Assembly (NCBI RefSeq): GCF_009913235.1
Contig: NZ_CP047897.1
Span: forward strand, 3,781,001 to 3,845,000
Direction of reading: 5' to 3'
Length of the DNA stretch: 64,000 bases
From: Nibribacter ruber
GTDB lineage: Bacteria > Bacteroidota > Bacteroidia > Cytophagales > Hymenobacteraceae
Part shown: one piece after another, positions 32,774 to 41,579 of the stretch
Layout of the letters: each line of letters begins with the position of its first letter
Position numbering within the stretch: position 1 is the stretch's first letter
Translations under genes and position numbers: made by a program
Notes under the pieces: generated by a model
Databases searched by the model: none
What the model saw: only the letters and a program-made list of their open reading frames with translations
Told to the model about the DNA's origin: nothing

Positions 32774-33604
32774 ATGACCAGACAACAGCTTTTTGAGCAG
32801 ATTCAACGCAAGCGTTCCTACCTCTGCATAGGCCTGGACACAGACCTGAAAAAGATTCCCCAGCACTTGCTGCAGCACGAGGACCCCATTTTTGAGTTTA
32901 ACCGGCAGATCATTGACGCCACGGCAGATTTGTGCGTAGCGTACAAGCCCAACGTGGCCTTCTATGAGGCGCACGGCCCCAAAGGCTGGGTGAGTCTGCA
33001 GAGGACATTAGAGGCAATCCCACAGGACGTATTCTCTATTGCAGATGCCAAGCGCGGCGACATTGGAAACACCTCAGAACTGTATGCCCGCGCTTTCTTT
33101 GAGCGGATGAACTTTGACTCTATCACGGTGGCTCCGTACATGGGCGCAGATTCTGTGACGCCTTTTCTTCAGTTCAAAGACAAATGGGTGATTCTGCTGG
33201 CCTTGACCTCTAATGAAGGCAGCAAGGATTTTCAGTTCTCCAACGTGGTGACGCAGGGAGAGGCGCATTTCCTGTTCGAGAAAGTGTTGATCAAAAGTCA
33301 GAAATGGGGGACGCCTGAGAACCTGATGTACGTGGTGGGCGCCACCCGCTGCGATTATATTGAACGCGTGCGCGAGATTGCCCCAGACCATTTCTTGCTG
33401 GTGCCGGGCGTAGGTGCGCAAGGCGGAAGCCTGGAAGAAATCTCCAGATACGGCATGAATAATCATTGCGGCCTGCTGGTGAATTCTTCAAGGCAGATTA
33501 TATATGCCTCGCAGGGAGAGGACTTCGCCGAGAAAGCCCGCGCCGCTGCCCTAGCCGTGCAACAGGAAATGGACAAATACCTGAACGAGTACCTGCCTCA
33601 ATAA
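32774..33604 (+). CDS. pyrF: Orotidine 5'-phosphate decarboxylase
   Basis: PyrF turns OMP into UMP, the last step of pyrimidine synthesis. The 276-residue length and sequence match the type 2 subgroup. [12 protein letters not shown] holds the N-terminal Asp, and [15 protein letters not shown] gives the Asp91-Lys93-Asp96 catalytic triad residues. [10 protein letters not shown] and [14 protein letters not shown] line the phosphate site. It has its own promoter and ends two bases before a 38-bp palindrome. Confidence 0.95.
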   Translation: MTRQQLFEQIQRKRSYLCIGLDTDLKKIPQHLLQHEDPIFEFNRQIIDATADLCVAYKPNVAFYEAHGPKGWVSLQRTLEAIPQDVFSIADAKRGDIGNTSELYARAFFERMNFDSITVAPYMGADSVTPFLQFKDKWVILLALTSNEGSKDFQFSNVVTQGEAHFLFEKVLIKSQKWGTPENLMYVVGATRCDYIERVREIAPDHFLLVPGVGAQGGSLEEISRYGMNNHCGLLVNSSRQIIYASQGEDFAEKARAAALAVQQEMDKYLNEYLPQ

Positions 33605-33606
33605 AT

Positions 33607-33644
33607 CGTTTTTGGGCTGTTTTCTGTAAAACAAGCCAAAAACG
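33607..33644. repeat. 38-bp palindromic element, copy 14
   Basis: Centre TG; begins 2 bp after the pyrF stop codon. Confidence 0.85.
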
Positions 33645-33709
33645 GGAACAGCCTTTCACCTTCTGCTGCCGTATGTGCAAATGAATTGTGTAAGGCTGTT
33701 TCTGTTTTC

Positions 33710-35005
33710 ATGAAAGAAGACTTTCTTCATTACCTCTGGCAACACCAATACTTCAACAAGGAGCGGCTGCTCACCACCTCTGGGGAAGAAGTGGCCGTCT
33801 TGCACCCTGGCTTTCACAACCGCTCAGATGCCGGTCCGGATTTTTCCAATGCCAGAATCAAGATAGGCAATACAGAGTGGGTAGGCAGCGTAGAGATTCA
33901 CCTGTCTTCTTCAGACTGGCGCCGGCACCATCACCAGCAAGACGCCAAATACAACCAGGTGATATTGCATGTGGTCTGGGAAGAAGATGAAGTAGTGCTG
34001 CGGGAGGAGGGAAGTCCCATGCCCACGCTGGAATTGAAAGGCCGTGTGCAACTACCTCTGCAGGCCCAATACCAGGAACTGCTTTGGAGCCAGGCCGTCA
34101 TTCCCTGCGCACCCCGGGCGTTTGCAGTAGACAGCATCTACAAAGCTTCCATGCTGGATAAGACTTTGCTGGAACGGTTGCAACTCAAGGCAGAATTGGT
34201 GCTGGAGCGCATGGAGCAAAGTAGGCAGAACTGGGAGAGTACGGTATACCATACCATGGCGGCGGGCTTCGGGTTTAAAGTAAACCAAGACGGGTTTCTG
34301 CTGCTGACGCAGGTGTTGCCGTGGCCCCTGGTGCAACGGTACCAGAAAAGCCCCGGGCAACTGGAGGCCATGGTGTTTGGGCAGGCAGGTCTGTTGGCAA
34401 ACGTAAACCCACAGGATGCCTATGCCACGGCCCTCGCCAAAGAATACCAGTACCTTCGGCATAAGCATACCTTAGAAGAGCCCCTGACGGCCAAAGCCTG
34501 GAACATGCTGCGGCTGCGGCCGGCCAATTTTCCGGGAATCAGGTTGGGACAGTGGTTGGCGGTGTTGCTGGCGCATGAACATCTTTGGTCTGATCTTATT
34601 ACTTGTGAGACGGTGCCTGCTTATGAAGTTTTCTTCCGGCAAACGCCGCCTAAGTATTGGCAACAGCATTATGCGCCGGGCAAAAAGAGCAAGCAGACGT
34701 TTGCCAGAATAGGGGAAGAAAGCGTGCAGAACCTTTTAATCAATGTAGTGGCTCCCTTGCTGGTTGCCTTTAGCCGGCGGACCGGTGACTATATTTACCA
34801 GGACAAGGCCATTGCTTTGCTGGAACAACTGCCCAAAGAAAACAACAAAATCACCAGGCTGTACAAAGAACTGGAGTTTCAGCACGGCACCGCCGCCGAT
34901 TCCCAAGCCCTGATCAGCCTTTATCAAAGGTACTGCCAACCCAAGAAATGCTTACATTGCGTGGTAGGGCATCGCCTTCTTAAGCAAAATATGAACCGCC
35001 GCTAA
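33710..35005 (+). CDS. DUF2851 family protein
   Basis: A 431-residue protein of the DUF2851 family. The N-terminal MKEDFLHYLWQHQYFNKERL, VLHPGFHNRSDAGPDF and WVGSVEIHLSSSDW segments are characteristic. ATG 33710 gives a natural start; a longer frame exists but adds only eight residues without support. Function is unknown; some see nuclease-like features in the Asp/Glu/Lys pattern (SDAGPDF, EIH), an inference only. The stop overlaps the next start by one base (TAATG), so they are translationally linked. Confidence 0.85.
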   Translation: MKEDFLHYLWQHQYFNKERLLTTSGEEVAVLHPGFHNRSDAGPDFSNARIKIGNTEWVGSVEIHLSSSDWRRHHHQQDAKYNQVILHVVWEEDEVVLREEGSPMPTLELKGRVQLPLQAQYQELLWSQAVIPCAPRAFAVDSIYKASMLDKTLLERLQLKAELVLERMEQSRQNWESTVYHTMAAGFGFKVNQDGFLLLTQVLPWPLVQRYQKSPGQLEAMVFGQAGLLANVNPQDAYATALAKEYQYLRHKHTLEEPLTAKAWNMLRLRPANFPGIRLGQWLAVLLAHEHLWSDLITCETVPAYEVFFRQTPPKYWQQHYAPGKKSKQTFARIGEESVQNLLINVVAPLLVAFSRRTGDYIYQDKAIALLEQLPKENNKITRLYKELEFQHGTAADSQALISLYQRYCQPKKCLHCVVGHRLLKQNMNRR

Positions 35006-36291
35006 TGTACGCATCCTGGCTCCATCTGCCCTTATTCCTCTTCCTGGTGTTTTTGCTTTGGCGTTTTAAAGGCGGACGCGGGTTTGGCAAAGTGTTCTGG
35101 AGTATGCTGGGCTTGAAGCTATTGGCTGGGTTGGCTCTGGGCTACGTGTACCAGGAGTTTCTAGGCGGCGGCGATACCTGGGCATACCATAAAACCACAC
35201 TGCGGGTGTTGGGTCAAACCACTCAAAGTGCTCAAGATTATCTCCAATTCTTGTTTTTTGATCAGGCAGGTGCTGGGACCTTGACCTTTAGAACCGACTC
35301 CAACTCCTTCTTTCTGGTCAAGATTCTGAGTGCGCTGTATCTGCTCACCAATGATTCTTACTGGATGAGCAGCCTCTATCTGTCTCTGTTCAGTTTCTGG
35401 GGGTGCTGGTATTTTTTCCAGAGCCTAGAAAAGCGCTTTCCAGAATTTTCTATGCCAGCCTTGGTGGCGTTTCTGCTGTTTCCTTCCATTGTGTTCTGGA
35501 GCAGCGGCGTGAGCAAAGACAGTCTGGTCATGGGCGCCATGGGGCTGCTTCTGGGAGCCAGCGTCCAGCTTCTTTTTGCATCAAGGCTAAGACCCATGCT
35601 CAAATACCTGTTCTTGTTTGCCGCAGCAGGTTGGCTCTTCTATAAAGCGAAGTTCTATTTAGCCGTACCCGCTATTGTCTTCATAGGCGCTTACTTAGCA
35701 GTGGAAAAAGCCAGCAAGCAAGTTCCTGCTTTCAACACGGCGGGTAAAAAGATGGGACTGTGGTTTTGTTTGATGGCGGTAGGAGGATTGGCGGCTTATT
35801 TTATGCAATCCGTTTTCACGCCAGATGACCTGGGGTTTCACGTCATGCTCAACTACAATCATCTGCTCGCGAAGACCTCGGCCAATGTTCCTCACCTATA
35901 TTTCCCTGATTTGAATGCCTCTTTTGGGTCCATTCTCTGGCATGCGCCCCAAGCCGTAGGGCAGATGCTGGTAAGACCGTTTATCTGGGAGCCGGCTCCC
36001 TTCTTTTACAAACTCATTGCGGTAGAAAACCTGATTCTACTTGTCTTGCTTTTGCTGGCCGCAATGGAGATAATCAGAAACAAAAAACTCCTGACCATGC
36101 CTGCGTTTTGGTGGGTATTGCTCTGCTTTTTTATGGTGGGTGCGGCGCTGGTGGCTTTGCCCACGCCCAACCTGGGCTCTTTGAACCGTTACCGTGCTCC
36201 TCTGCTGGCTATTTTCCTGACGGTAGTCATCTACTGGGTGCCCTGGCAGCGGTGGTGGCCGGCAGGGTTCAAACGTGATAAAAGCGCTTAA
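35005..36291 (+). CDS. Polytopic membrane protein, function unknown
   Basis: A 428-residue protein with roughly ten hydrophobic helices. An early polar loop reads GGGDTWAYHKTT. The layout resembles EpsG-like or glycosyltransferase-39-like membrane proteins, and the segments FPSIVFWSSGVSKDSLVMG and FNRYRAPL-like LNRYRAPLLA support a role in polysaccharide handling. No enzymatic motif proves it. It is coupled to the DUF2851 gene by a TAATG overlap and followed by the NeuD-like gene with its own promoter box. Confidence 0.75.
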   Translation: MYASWLHLPLFLFLVFLLWRFKGGRGFGKVFWSMLGLKLLAGLALGYVYQEFLGGGDTWAYHKTTLRVLGQTTQSAQDYLQFLFFDQAGAGTLTFRTDSNSFFLVKILSALYLLTNDSYWMSSLYLSLFSFWGCWYFFQSLEKRFPEFSMPALVAFLLFPSIVFWSSGVSKDSLVMGAMGLLLGASVQLLFASRLRPMLKYLFLFAAAGWLFYKAKFYLAVPAIVFIGAYLAVEKASKQVPAFNTAGKKMGLWFCLMAVGGLAAYFMQSVFTPDDLGFHVMLNYNHLLAKTSANVPHLYFPDLNASFGSILWHAPQAVGQMLVRPFIWEPAPFFYKLIAVENLILLVLLLLAAMEIIRNKKLLTMPAFWWVLLCFFMVGAALVALPTPNLGSLNRYRAPLLAIFLTVVIYWVPWQRWWPAGFKRDKSA

Positions 36292-36303
36292 TTTTTCTTT
36301 GCG

Positions 36304-36311
36304 TATTTTTG
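36304..36311 (+). promoter_or_regulatory. -7 box TATTTTTG upstream of the NeuD-like gene
   Basis: An exact TAnnTTTG match 23 bp upstream of the ATG. Confidence 0.5.
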
Positions 36312-36334
36312 CGTGAATATTTCAATTTGAGACT

Positions 36335-36967
36335 ATGCAGAATCCTGTAATCATATTAGGTGCCCAAGAACTGGGCATTGCCGCACTAGATACTTTTCAG
36401 AGTAATGACGTGGTGGTGTATTGCTTTTTAGATGACAAAGTAGCCTTGCAACAGCAAGAAGTGAATGAAATCACCGTCATGGGCAACACTGAAGACGAGA
36501 ATTTCCTCAAACTCATTGGCAAAAAGTGCGACGTGTTTGTGGCCGCTGAGGACATGGCCGCCCGCAAAAGCCTGGTGAACATGCTCAAGGAAGACTACAA
36601 AGTGGTTCCGGTGAATGGCATTCACAAATTTAGCTATGTCTCTGAGCACGCGTGGTTGGGTCATGGCAACCTGGTGCAAGCCGGAGCCATCATCAACCCC
36701 AACGCCAAAGTGGGTGACAGCTGCGTGATTGGTGCCAGAGCCTTGGTAGATTCAAATGCCGTGCTGGAGGATCATGTGCAACTGGGCGCTGGGGCCATCA
36801 TCAACGCCGGCGTCACCGTGGCCGAAGGGGCCTTTATTGGAACCGGCGCCGTGATTGTGTCTGGCGTGAAGATTGGCAAGAACGCCCGCGTGGGCGCCGG
36901 AGCCGTAGTAGTGGCAGACGTGCCAGCCAAGCAAACCGTCTTCGGGAATCCCGCGAAAGCAGTTTAA
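36335..36967 (+). CDS. NeuD/PglD-like hexapeptide acyltransferase
   Basis: A 210-residue protein with an N-terminal Rossmann-like PglD_N domain (IILGAQELGIAALDTF) and a C-terminal left-handed beta helix of hexapeptide repeats (LVQAGAIINPNAKVGDS, AGVTVAEGAFIGTGAVIVSG, ARVGAGAVVVADVP). Such enzymes acetylate nucleotide sugars or sialic acids for surface glycans. Its position after the membrane protein fits a link to glycan synthesis, but the substrate cannot be inferred. Confidence 0.85.
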   Translation: MQNPVIILGAQELGIAALDTFQSNDVVVYCFLDDKVALQQQEVNEITVMGNTEDENFLKLIGKKCDVFVAAEDMAARKSLVNMLKEDYKVVPVNGIHKFSYVSEHAWLGHGNLVQAGAIINPNAKVGDSCVIGARALVDSNAVLEDHVQLGAGAIINAGVTVAEGAFIGTGAVIVSGVKIGKNARVGAGAVVVADVPAKQTVFGNPAKAV

Positions 36968-37053
36968 ATAGTAGTTAGACGCTAGACATTAGATTTTAGA
37001 CTTCTGACATTTTAAATTAACTCAGGACTCGCGACTCTGGACTCAAGACTGAT
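36968..37053 (+). repeat. GACATTAGAC / GACTCGCGACTC word repeats
   Basis: TAGACGCTAGACATTAG with TTTTAGACTTCTGACA, then GGACTCGCGACTCTGGACTC followed by AAGACT. Similar words at 51097-51126 (CAAGACTCGCGACTCAAGAC) and, inverted or diverged, at 50581-50613. Confidence 0.5.
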
Positions 37054-37066
37054 TTATGTCATTTTC

Positions 37067-37104
37067 CGATTTTGGGCTGTTTTCTGTAAATTTGCACAAA
37101 AACA
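37067..37104. repeat. 38-bp palindromic element, copy 15 (diverged)
   Basis: Centre TG, right arm degenerate. Lies between the NeuD-like gene and trhO, before the word repeat at 37128. Confidence 0.65.
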
Positions 37105-37127
37105 GAAAAGCAGGTGTTGCCAGAAAA

Positions 37128-37162
37128 TAGCACATCAGCACATTAATTCATTAGCACATTAA
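37128..37162 (+). repeat. TAGCACATCAGCACATTA word repeat, copy 2
   Basis: TAGCACATCAGCACATTA, then TTCATTAGCACATTAA, pointing toward trhO and ending 27 bp before its ATG. Confidence 0.75.
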
Positions 37163-37189
37163 CTACACTTAGTCTGAAACTAAGCTCGT

Positions 37190-38158
37190 ATGAAAAAGTA
37201 CAGTATCCTTCTTTATTACCACTACACCAAGATTGAAGATCCAGAGTTGTTCCGGGAGGAGCACCATCTGCTGTGTTTGAAACTGAATCTGCTGGGCCGC
37301 ATTATTGTGGCTTCTGAGGGCTTGAACGGCACCGTCTCTGGCCTGGTGGAAGACTGCGAAGCCTACATGGCCGCCGTAAAAGCAGATCCTCGCTTTGAAG
37401 GTGTGGACTTTAAAGTAGACTTCGCCGACGAACACGCCTTCACCAAACTGCACGTGCGCCACAAACCGGAAATCGTGCACGCGGGCCTCAGAAACATTGA
37501 CCCAACTGAGCGTACCGGCGTGCATTTGTCGCCGCAGGAGTTCAGGGACATGAAAGACCAGGAAGACGTGGTGGTGCTGGATGTGCGCTCAGACTATGAG
37601 CACAGCATGGGCAAGTTCAAGAACGCCGTGACGCTGGACATTGAGAATTTTCGGGAGTTTCCAGAGAAGCTGGATGAGCTGAAGGAAAAGTACGAAGGCA
37701 AGAAAATCCTGACGTACTGCACCGGCGGCATCAAATGCGAGAAAGCCAGCGCCTTCTTGCTGGAGAAAGGTTTTGAGAACGTGTACCAGCTGCACGGGGG
37801 CATCATCAAATACGGCATGGAAGCCGGTGGTGAAGACTTTGAAGGCAAATGCTACGTCTTTGACAATCGCGTGGCCGTAGATGTGAACACCGTCAATCCA
37901 GTGGTGATTTCTAAATGCCATGTGTGCGCGACGCCTTCGGCCAGAATGGTGAACTGCGCCAACCCGCATTGCAATCTGCACGTGCCCATCTGTGAGGCCT
38001 GCGGCACTAAAATGGACGGTGCCTGCTCTACCACCTGCCAGGAACATCCAGAAAAACGCCCGTATGACGGCACCGGTTACTATCAGAAAAACACCAACGG
38101 GTACAACCCGTACAAAGGCTTAAACCGCCGCAAGACGGAGCAAGCCAAGGCCGTGTAA
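37190..38158 (+). CDS. trhO: tRNA uridine(34) hydroxylase TrhO (rhodanese-like)
   Basis: A 322-residue YceA/TrhO protein. TrhO uses O2 to make 5-hydroxyuridine at tRNA position 34. The N-terminal domain (ASEGLNGTVSG), the rhodanese domain with TYCTGGIKCEK (Cys177, Cys183), and a Cys-rich C-terminus (CHVCATP, NCANPHCN, CEACG, CSTTC) suited to zinc are visible. The length is usual for this family. A TAGCACATCAGCACATTA word repeat lies just upstream, and a small CTTAG/CTAAG hairpin sits at the start codon. Confidence 0.92.
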   Translation: MKKYSILLYYHYTKIEDPELFREEHHLLCLKLNLLGRIIVASEGLNGTVSGLVEDCEAYMAAVKADPRFEGVDFKVDFADEHAFTKLHVRHKPEIVHAGLRNIDPTERTGVHLSPQEFRDMKDQEDVVVLDVRSDYEHSMGKFKNAVTLDIENFREFPEKLDELKEKYEGKKILTYCTGGIKCEKASAFLLEKGFENVYQLHGGIIKYGMEAGGEDFEGKCYVFDNRVAVDVNTVNPVVISKCHVCATPSARMVNCANPHCNLHVPICEACGTKMDGACSTTCQEHPEKRPYDGTGYYQKNTNGYNPYKGLNRRKTEQAKAV

Positions 38159-38180
38159 GCGATAAATTTTTTATAGAGAG

Positions 38181-38226
38181 AAAGCGCCGCATGTTGCCCC
38201 TGGGCAATCTTGTAGGCGCTTTTTTC
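38181..38226 (+). terminator. Terminator of trhO
   Basis: AAGCGCC and GGCGCTT outer stem with an inner GTTGCCC/GGGCAAT stem, then TTTTTTC. Confidence 0.75.
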
Positions 38227-38283
38227 TTTACCTTGGGGCAAGAAGTCCTTGCTTCTACATGTACTACCTAAAACTATGAACCT

Positions 38284-39147
38284 ATGGCCCGCATTCCGGA
38301 GTCTGAACTGATCTTTAACGCCGACGGCAGCATCTACCACCTCAACCTGCTACCCGAGCAAATCTCTGATACCATCATCACCGTGGGCGACCAGGACCGC
38401 GTGGCCAAGGTAAGCCAGCATTTTGACTCCCTTGAAGTGCAGGTGGCCAAGCGCGAATTTGTCACCCACACCGGCTACTACAAAGGCAAGCGCATCTCAG
38501 TGGTTTCTACGGGCATAGGCACAGACAACATTGACATTGTGTTCAATGAGCTGGACGCGCTGGTGAACATTGACTTTGTGAGCCGGGAGTCCGTTGCCCC
38601 AGAAGACCACATCTCCCTGAAGATTGTACGCATTGGCACCTCGGGCGCCTTGCAGCAAGACGTGCCCCTGGGCAGCCATTTAGCCACAGAATACGCGGTG
38701 GGCCTGGACACGCTCATGCAGTTTTACCCACTGGTAGAAACCGGGTATGAAACTGAGATTGCGGTGCAGTTACAGTTGGCGCTGGGCATCGGGTTTTTGC
38801 CGTACTGCGTCAAAGGCTCAGACTTGTTGCGGGAGCAGATAGCGTTTGACATGGTGCACGGCCACACGTTCACCTGTCCGGGCTTCTACGGGCCGCAGGG
38901 CCGTCAGTTAAGGCTACAACCCAAGGTGCAGGACCTTATTCAAAAGCTGAGCGCGTTCCAGTACGAGAACGTGCAGTTTACCAACTTTGAGATGGAGACC
39001 GCGGGTATTTATTCCTTGGGCAGATTGCTGGGCCATGAAGTGCTGTCTCTGAACGCCATTGTAGCCAATCGCATCAGCAATACGTTCGCAGATAACGCAG
39101 AACAGGTGATTGATGACCTGATCATTAAAGTACTGGACAGAATTTAA
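38284..39147 (+). CDS. Nucleoside phosphorylase (uridine phosphorylase-like)
   Basis: A 287-residue PNP/UDP-family protein. TVGDQDRVAKVSQHFDS matches the phosphate-binding N-terminus, and VSTGIGTDNIDIVFNELDAL, IRIGTSGAL-like VRIGTSGALQQ and the late NFEMETAGIYSLGRLLGHE (substrate Glu-Met-Glu) are characteristic. It would split uridine or purine nucleosides with phosphate in salvage. Substrate choice is not certain from sequence alone. It is a single-gene unit ending near a palindrome and terminator. Confidence 0.9.
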   Translation: MARIPESELIFNADGSIYHLNLLPEQISDTIITVGDQDRVAKVSQHFDSLEVQVAKREFVTHTGYYKGKRISVVSTGIGTDNIDIVFNELDALVNIDFVSRESVAPEDHISLKIVRIGTSGALQQDVPLGSHLATEYAVGLDTLMQFYPLVETGYETEIAVQLQLALGIGFLPYCVKGSDLLREQIAFDMVHGHTFTCPGFYGPQGRQLRLQPKVQDLIQKLSAFQYENVQFTNFEMETAGIYSLGRLLGHEVLSLNAIVANRISNTFADNAEQVIDDLIIKVLDRI

Positions 39148-39192
39148 ATTGTAAGCCACCAGATGTGAGACTCCAGCCATAAGACTGGTTTG

Positions 39193-39230
39193 CGTTTTTG
39201 GCTTGTTTCGGTCAAAAAAGGCTAAAAACG
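39193..39230. repeat. 38-bp palindromic element, copy 16
   Basis: Centre GT, several changes; 45 bp after the phosphorylase stop and directly before a terminator hairpin. Confidence 0.8.
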
Positions 39231-39270
39231 ATGAGGCCCGCTTTACTTATAAAGCGGGCCTCATCGTTTT
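39231..39270 (+). terminator. Bidirectional terminator after the phosphorylase gene
   Basis: ATGAGGCCCGCTTT and AAAGCGGGCCTCAT form a perfect 14-bp stem, then CGTTTT. On the minus strand the CGTTTTTAGCC of the palindrome follows. Confidence 0.85.
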
Positions 39271-39365
39271 AATATGTCTTGATACTAATTTACTCTAAGG
39301 ACCAAGCAGGGAGCTGCAAGCACTCCCGTACCTCTCAACCAAGAATTCCTTATTTCTTAATTCAA

Positions 39366-39665
39366 TTAGAAGAACTCAACGCCCAGTACAGACCGCAGCG
39401 GGAGCGTCACTCCAGATTTAAGGGTCACAAATTCTTGGTCTACCTGCCAGATGGTGGTTTGCACGCGTTTTATGTCGCCGCCCGCTATCTGGAAGGTAAC
39501 CTCTACCTTGCCCTGGTACCCGTTGCCCAATCTGCTGGCGCGTTCCAGATCATGCAAGCGGCGTTTTTGTGCTTCTTTATTAGGCCATACGTCTTCTTGG
39601 CCAAACTGGAGTTCAGGAATTGTTTCCTTCTCAATGAGCGGGAAATGTGGAGCTGTCTTTTCCAT
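39366..39665 (-). CDS. Small hypothetical protein (99 residues)
   Basis: A protein of about 99 residues from ATG 39665 (MEKTAPHFPLIEKE). A helical charged stretch (NKEAQKRRLHDLERASRLG) is followed by a beta-rich part ending with LKSGVTLPLRSVLGVEF. Composition and codon use match neighbouring genes, and the C-terminal half resembles small RNA- or protein-binding beta folds. I recognise no family and assign no function. Confidence 0.65.
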   Translation of the reverse strand: MEKTAPHFPLIEKETIPELQFGQEDVWPNKEAQKRRLHDLERASRLGNGYQGKVEVTFQIAGGDIKRVQTTIWQVDQEFVTLKSGVTLPLRSVLGVEFF

Positions 39666-39797
39666 AATCACTCAGAATTACTGTTTGTCTGTAGGCAATG
39701 AATGCATTATTCAGTATAAAAGCAAACGATTGCGTAAACAATAATTGTATACGAGGTCAGGTGGAATTCTGCTGTTTCTGAGAAGGGAACCGTTTGG

Positions 39798-39835
39798 CGT
39801 TTTTGACCTGTTTTCTGGAAAATAAGCCAAAAACG
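39798..39835. repeat. 38-bp palindromic element, copy 17
   Basis: Centre TG; ends 2 bp after the stop of the LuxC-like gene on the minus strand. Confidence 0.85.
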
Positions 39836-39837
39836 AC

Positions 39838-40851
39838 CTATAGCTTCGCTAGAAACGCCATGGTGTCTACGCCGTCTGCATAGTCAGTCACGCTGGGGCA
39901 CTGCGCCTGCCCGAAGGAGAAACTGTTCTTCCAGGCGCCTTCCTTAGACACCACGCACTGCAACTTGTCCTGCACCTCGGTCAGCTTCGCTTTTAAATCC
40001 TCAGAGTCTTTATAAGTTTCATAAAAGAGTACCGAGATAGGAGAGACCAGGTTCTTGCTCTCCGTGACCATTAAAAAGCCATTGTCCAGATGCTCCACGC
40101 GGTTCACCAAAAGAATGGACTTGTTGTAGTCATAGTTGTTGCGGTACTTGTGGTGATCTACCACGTCTTTCTTGTACTCCATCGCCTCAAAGAAGGGGGT
40201 GAAATCATATCCTTCGGGTACGTAAGCCTTGGCTACATTTCGGCAACCTAAGCCATAATAGCGCAAGATGTCATCACCTAAAGAAGCCAGTTCCTCCTGG
40301 GTTTCCTCGCCGGTTAAAACGGCCACGCTGGTGCGGTTCTTTCTAATGATGTGCGGTCGCTTGGCGAAGTAGTATTCAAAGTAGCGGGCCGTGTTGTCAG
40401 AGCCGGTAGCAATGATGGCGTCAGACTCCTTGAGCATGTCCACATACTGAATCTGCGCCCCGAAGCGGTCTTCTAGTTCCGTCAGCTTGTCTAACAAGTG
40501 CTTCACCAAAAAAGGGTCATCTGAGCTCAGTTTGGCTTGCAGAATATGGCCAGACAAGAGAATGCAAAGCGCGTCATGGAAACCCACCGCCGGAATGTTG
40601 CCGGCCATCACTACGCCCACTTTCTTAGGCATTATGTGGCTGAAGTCATAGTTGGCAACCCATTTCTCCAGTGGTTCACGCTGTAGCATGTGCGCAATTC
40701 CGTCCAAGGCCGATGAAACATTTGGCAAGTCAAAGAAGTTATTGAACTGCCCGGTTCTTCGGGCCAGGTATTCTAGTTCCTCTTCTGTGAGTGCGCGAAG
40801 GTAATCTCCTAAGGCTACAAAGGCAGAAAGTCTATTTTCTAAAGTCATCAT
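39838..40851 (-). CDS. Acyl-CoA reductase (LuxC family)
   Basis: A 337-residue protein of the LuxC/acyl-CoA reductase family (PF05893-type). Conserved parts: VGVVMAGNIPAVGFHDALCI, AKLSSDDPFL, IATGSDNTARYFEYYFAKRP and the active-site Cys region YYGLGCRNVAKAYVP. It would reduce acyl-CoA or acyl-thioester to aldehyde with NAD(P)H. No luciferase or fatty acid reductase partner is near. The gene is divergent from a ferredoxin with a strong promoter. The true substrate in Bacteroidota is not known. Confidence 0.88.
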   Translation of the reverse strand: MMTLENRLSAFVALGDYLRALTEEELEYLARRTGQFNNFFDLPNVSSALDGIAHMLQREPLEKWVANYDFSHIMPKKVGVVMAGNIPAVGFHDALCILLSGHILQAKLSSDDPFLVKHLLDKLTELEDRFGAQIQYVDMLKESDAIIATGSDNTARYFEYYFAKRPHIIRKNRTSVAVLTGEETQEELASLGDDILRYYGLGCRNVAKAYVPEGYDFTPFFEAMEYKKDVVDHHKYRNNYDYNKSILLVNRVEHLDNGFLMVTESKNLVSPISVLFYETYKDSEDLKAKLTEVQDKLQCVVSKEGAWKNSFSFGQAQCPSVTDYADGVDTMAFLAKL

Positions 40852-40882
40852 ATAAAGGGGAACAGCGGGTGCGTGAGAAACG

Positions 40883-40914
40883 TTTGATACAATGGGCGCT
40901 AAGTATTACTTTTG
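40883..40914 (+). promoter_or_regulatory. Complete promoter of the ferredoxin gene
   Basis: TTTG at 40883-40886, 20-bp spacing, TACTTTTG at 40907-40914. This is the clearest -33/-7 promoter of the Bacteroidota type seen in the window; the ATG follows at 40979. Confidence 0.75.
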
Positions 40915-40978
40915 CGCATAGTATGGCGTGCCGTAGAAGCCGGTGCAAAATTACTAAAAAGAAACAGGAGATACGATT

Positions 40979-41329
40979 ATGGCTATAATGATTACGGATG
41001 AGTGTATCAACTGCGGCGCATGTGAGCCGGAGTGCCCTAACACTGCTATCTATGAAGGTGGCGCGCAGTGGACCTGGGGAGACGGTACCTCTCTAACCCA
41101 AGTGGAGATAGACGGCGGAGAAACCATTGACGGCAAAGCCCCGCAACCGCCCATCTCAGACGAATTCTACTACATTGTCTCTGACAAATGCACCGAGTGC
41201 TGTGGTTTCCATGAGGAGCCCCAGTGCGCCGCGGTTTGCCCGGTAGACTGCTGTGTAGATGACCCAGACTACCGCGAGAGCGAAGAAGACCTACTAGCCA
41301 AAAAAGAATGGCTACACGCCGCCAGCTAA
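40979..41329 (+). CDS. 4Fe-4S dicluster ferredoxin
   Basis: A 116-residue iron-sulphur protein with two cysteine groups, [13 protein letters not shown] (residues about 9-21) and [13 protein letters not shown]...CPVDC, enough for two [4Fe-4S] clusters. The insert between clusters ([20 protein letters not shown]) is typical of the YfhL/Fdx-like subgroup. It serves as an electron carrier. Divergent from the LuxC-like reductase, it may supply or accept electrons in that reaction. Confidence 0.92.
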   Translation: MAIMITDECINCGACEPECPNTAIYEGGAQWTWGDGTSLTQVEIDGGETIDGKAPQPPISDEFYYIVSDKCTECCGFHEEPQCAAVCPVDCCVDDPDYRESEEDLLAKKEWLHAAS

Positions 41330-41351
41330 GCTTTTGTCTATAGAAATATCA

Positions 41352-41378
41352 GAGAACCCGCCCCGCGCGGGTTTTTTG
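41352..41378 (+). terminator. Terminator of the ferredoxin gene
   Basis: AACCCGC/GCGGGTT stem around CCCGC-rich bases then TTTTTGTT. Confidence 0.8.
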
Positions 41379-41387
41379 TTGCCTGCT

Positions 41388-41425
41388 CGTTTTTGGCCTC
41401 TTTTCAAGAAAAGAGGCCAAAAACG
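41388..41425. repeat. 38-bp palindromic element, copy 18
   Basis: Centre AA. The inner arm CCTCTTTTC / GAAAAGAGG differs from the common CCTGTTTTC / GAAAACAGG by a paired change on both sides. Confidence 0.9.
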
Positions 41426-41500
41426 AAGCGATATTTTATAGGTGAACAGAACAAAGCCATCTAACTGCTCCAGACAGACGGCTAAAGTCTTCTAATTTGT

Positions 41501-41508
41501 TATTTTTG
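41501..41508 (+). promoter_or_regulatory. -7 box TATTTTTG upstream of valS
   Basis: An exact TAnnTTTG match 71 bp upstream of the valS ATG. The word repeat at 41541 would then lie within the leader RNA. Confidence 0.5.
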
Positions 41509-41540
41509 CAGATTCACGTAAATGAGGTGGTGTCTATTGA

Positions 41541-41576
41541 ATTAGCACATCAGCACATTAAAACATTAGCACATTA
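41541..41576 (+). repeat. TAGCACATCAGCACATTA word repeat, copy 3
   Basis: ATTAGCACATCAGCACATTA, AAACATTAGCACATTA, ending 3 bp before the valS ATG, so it also overlaps the ribosome-binding region. Confidence 0.75.
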
Positions 41577-41579
41577 CCA

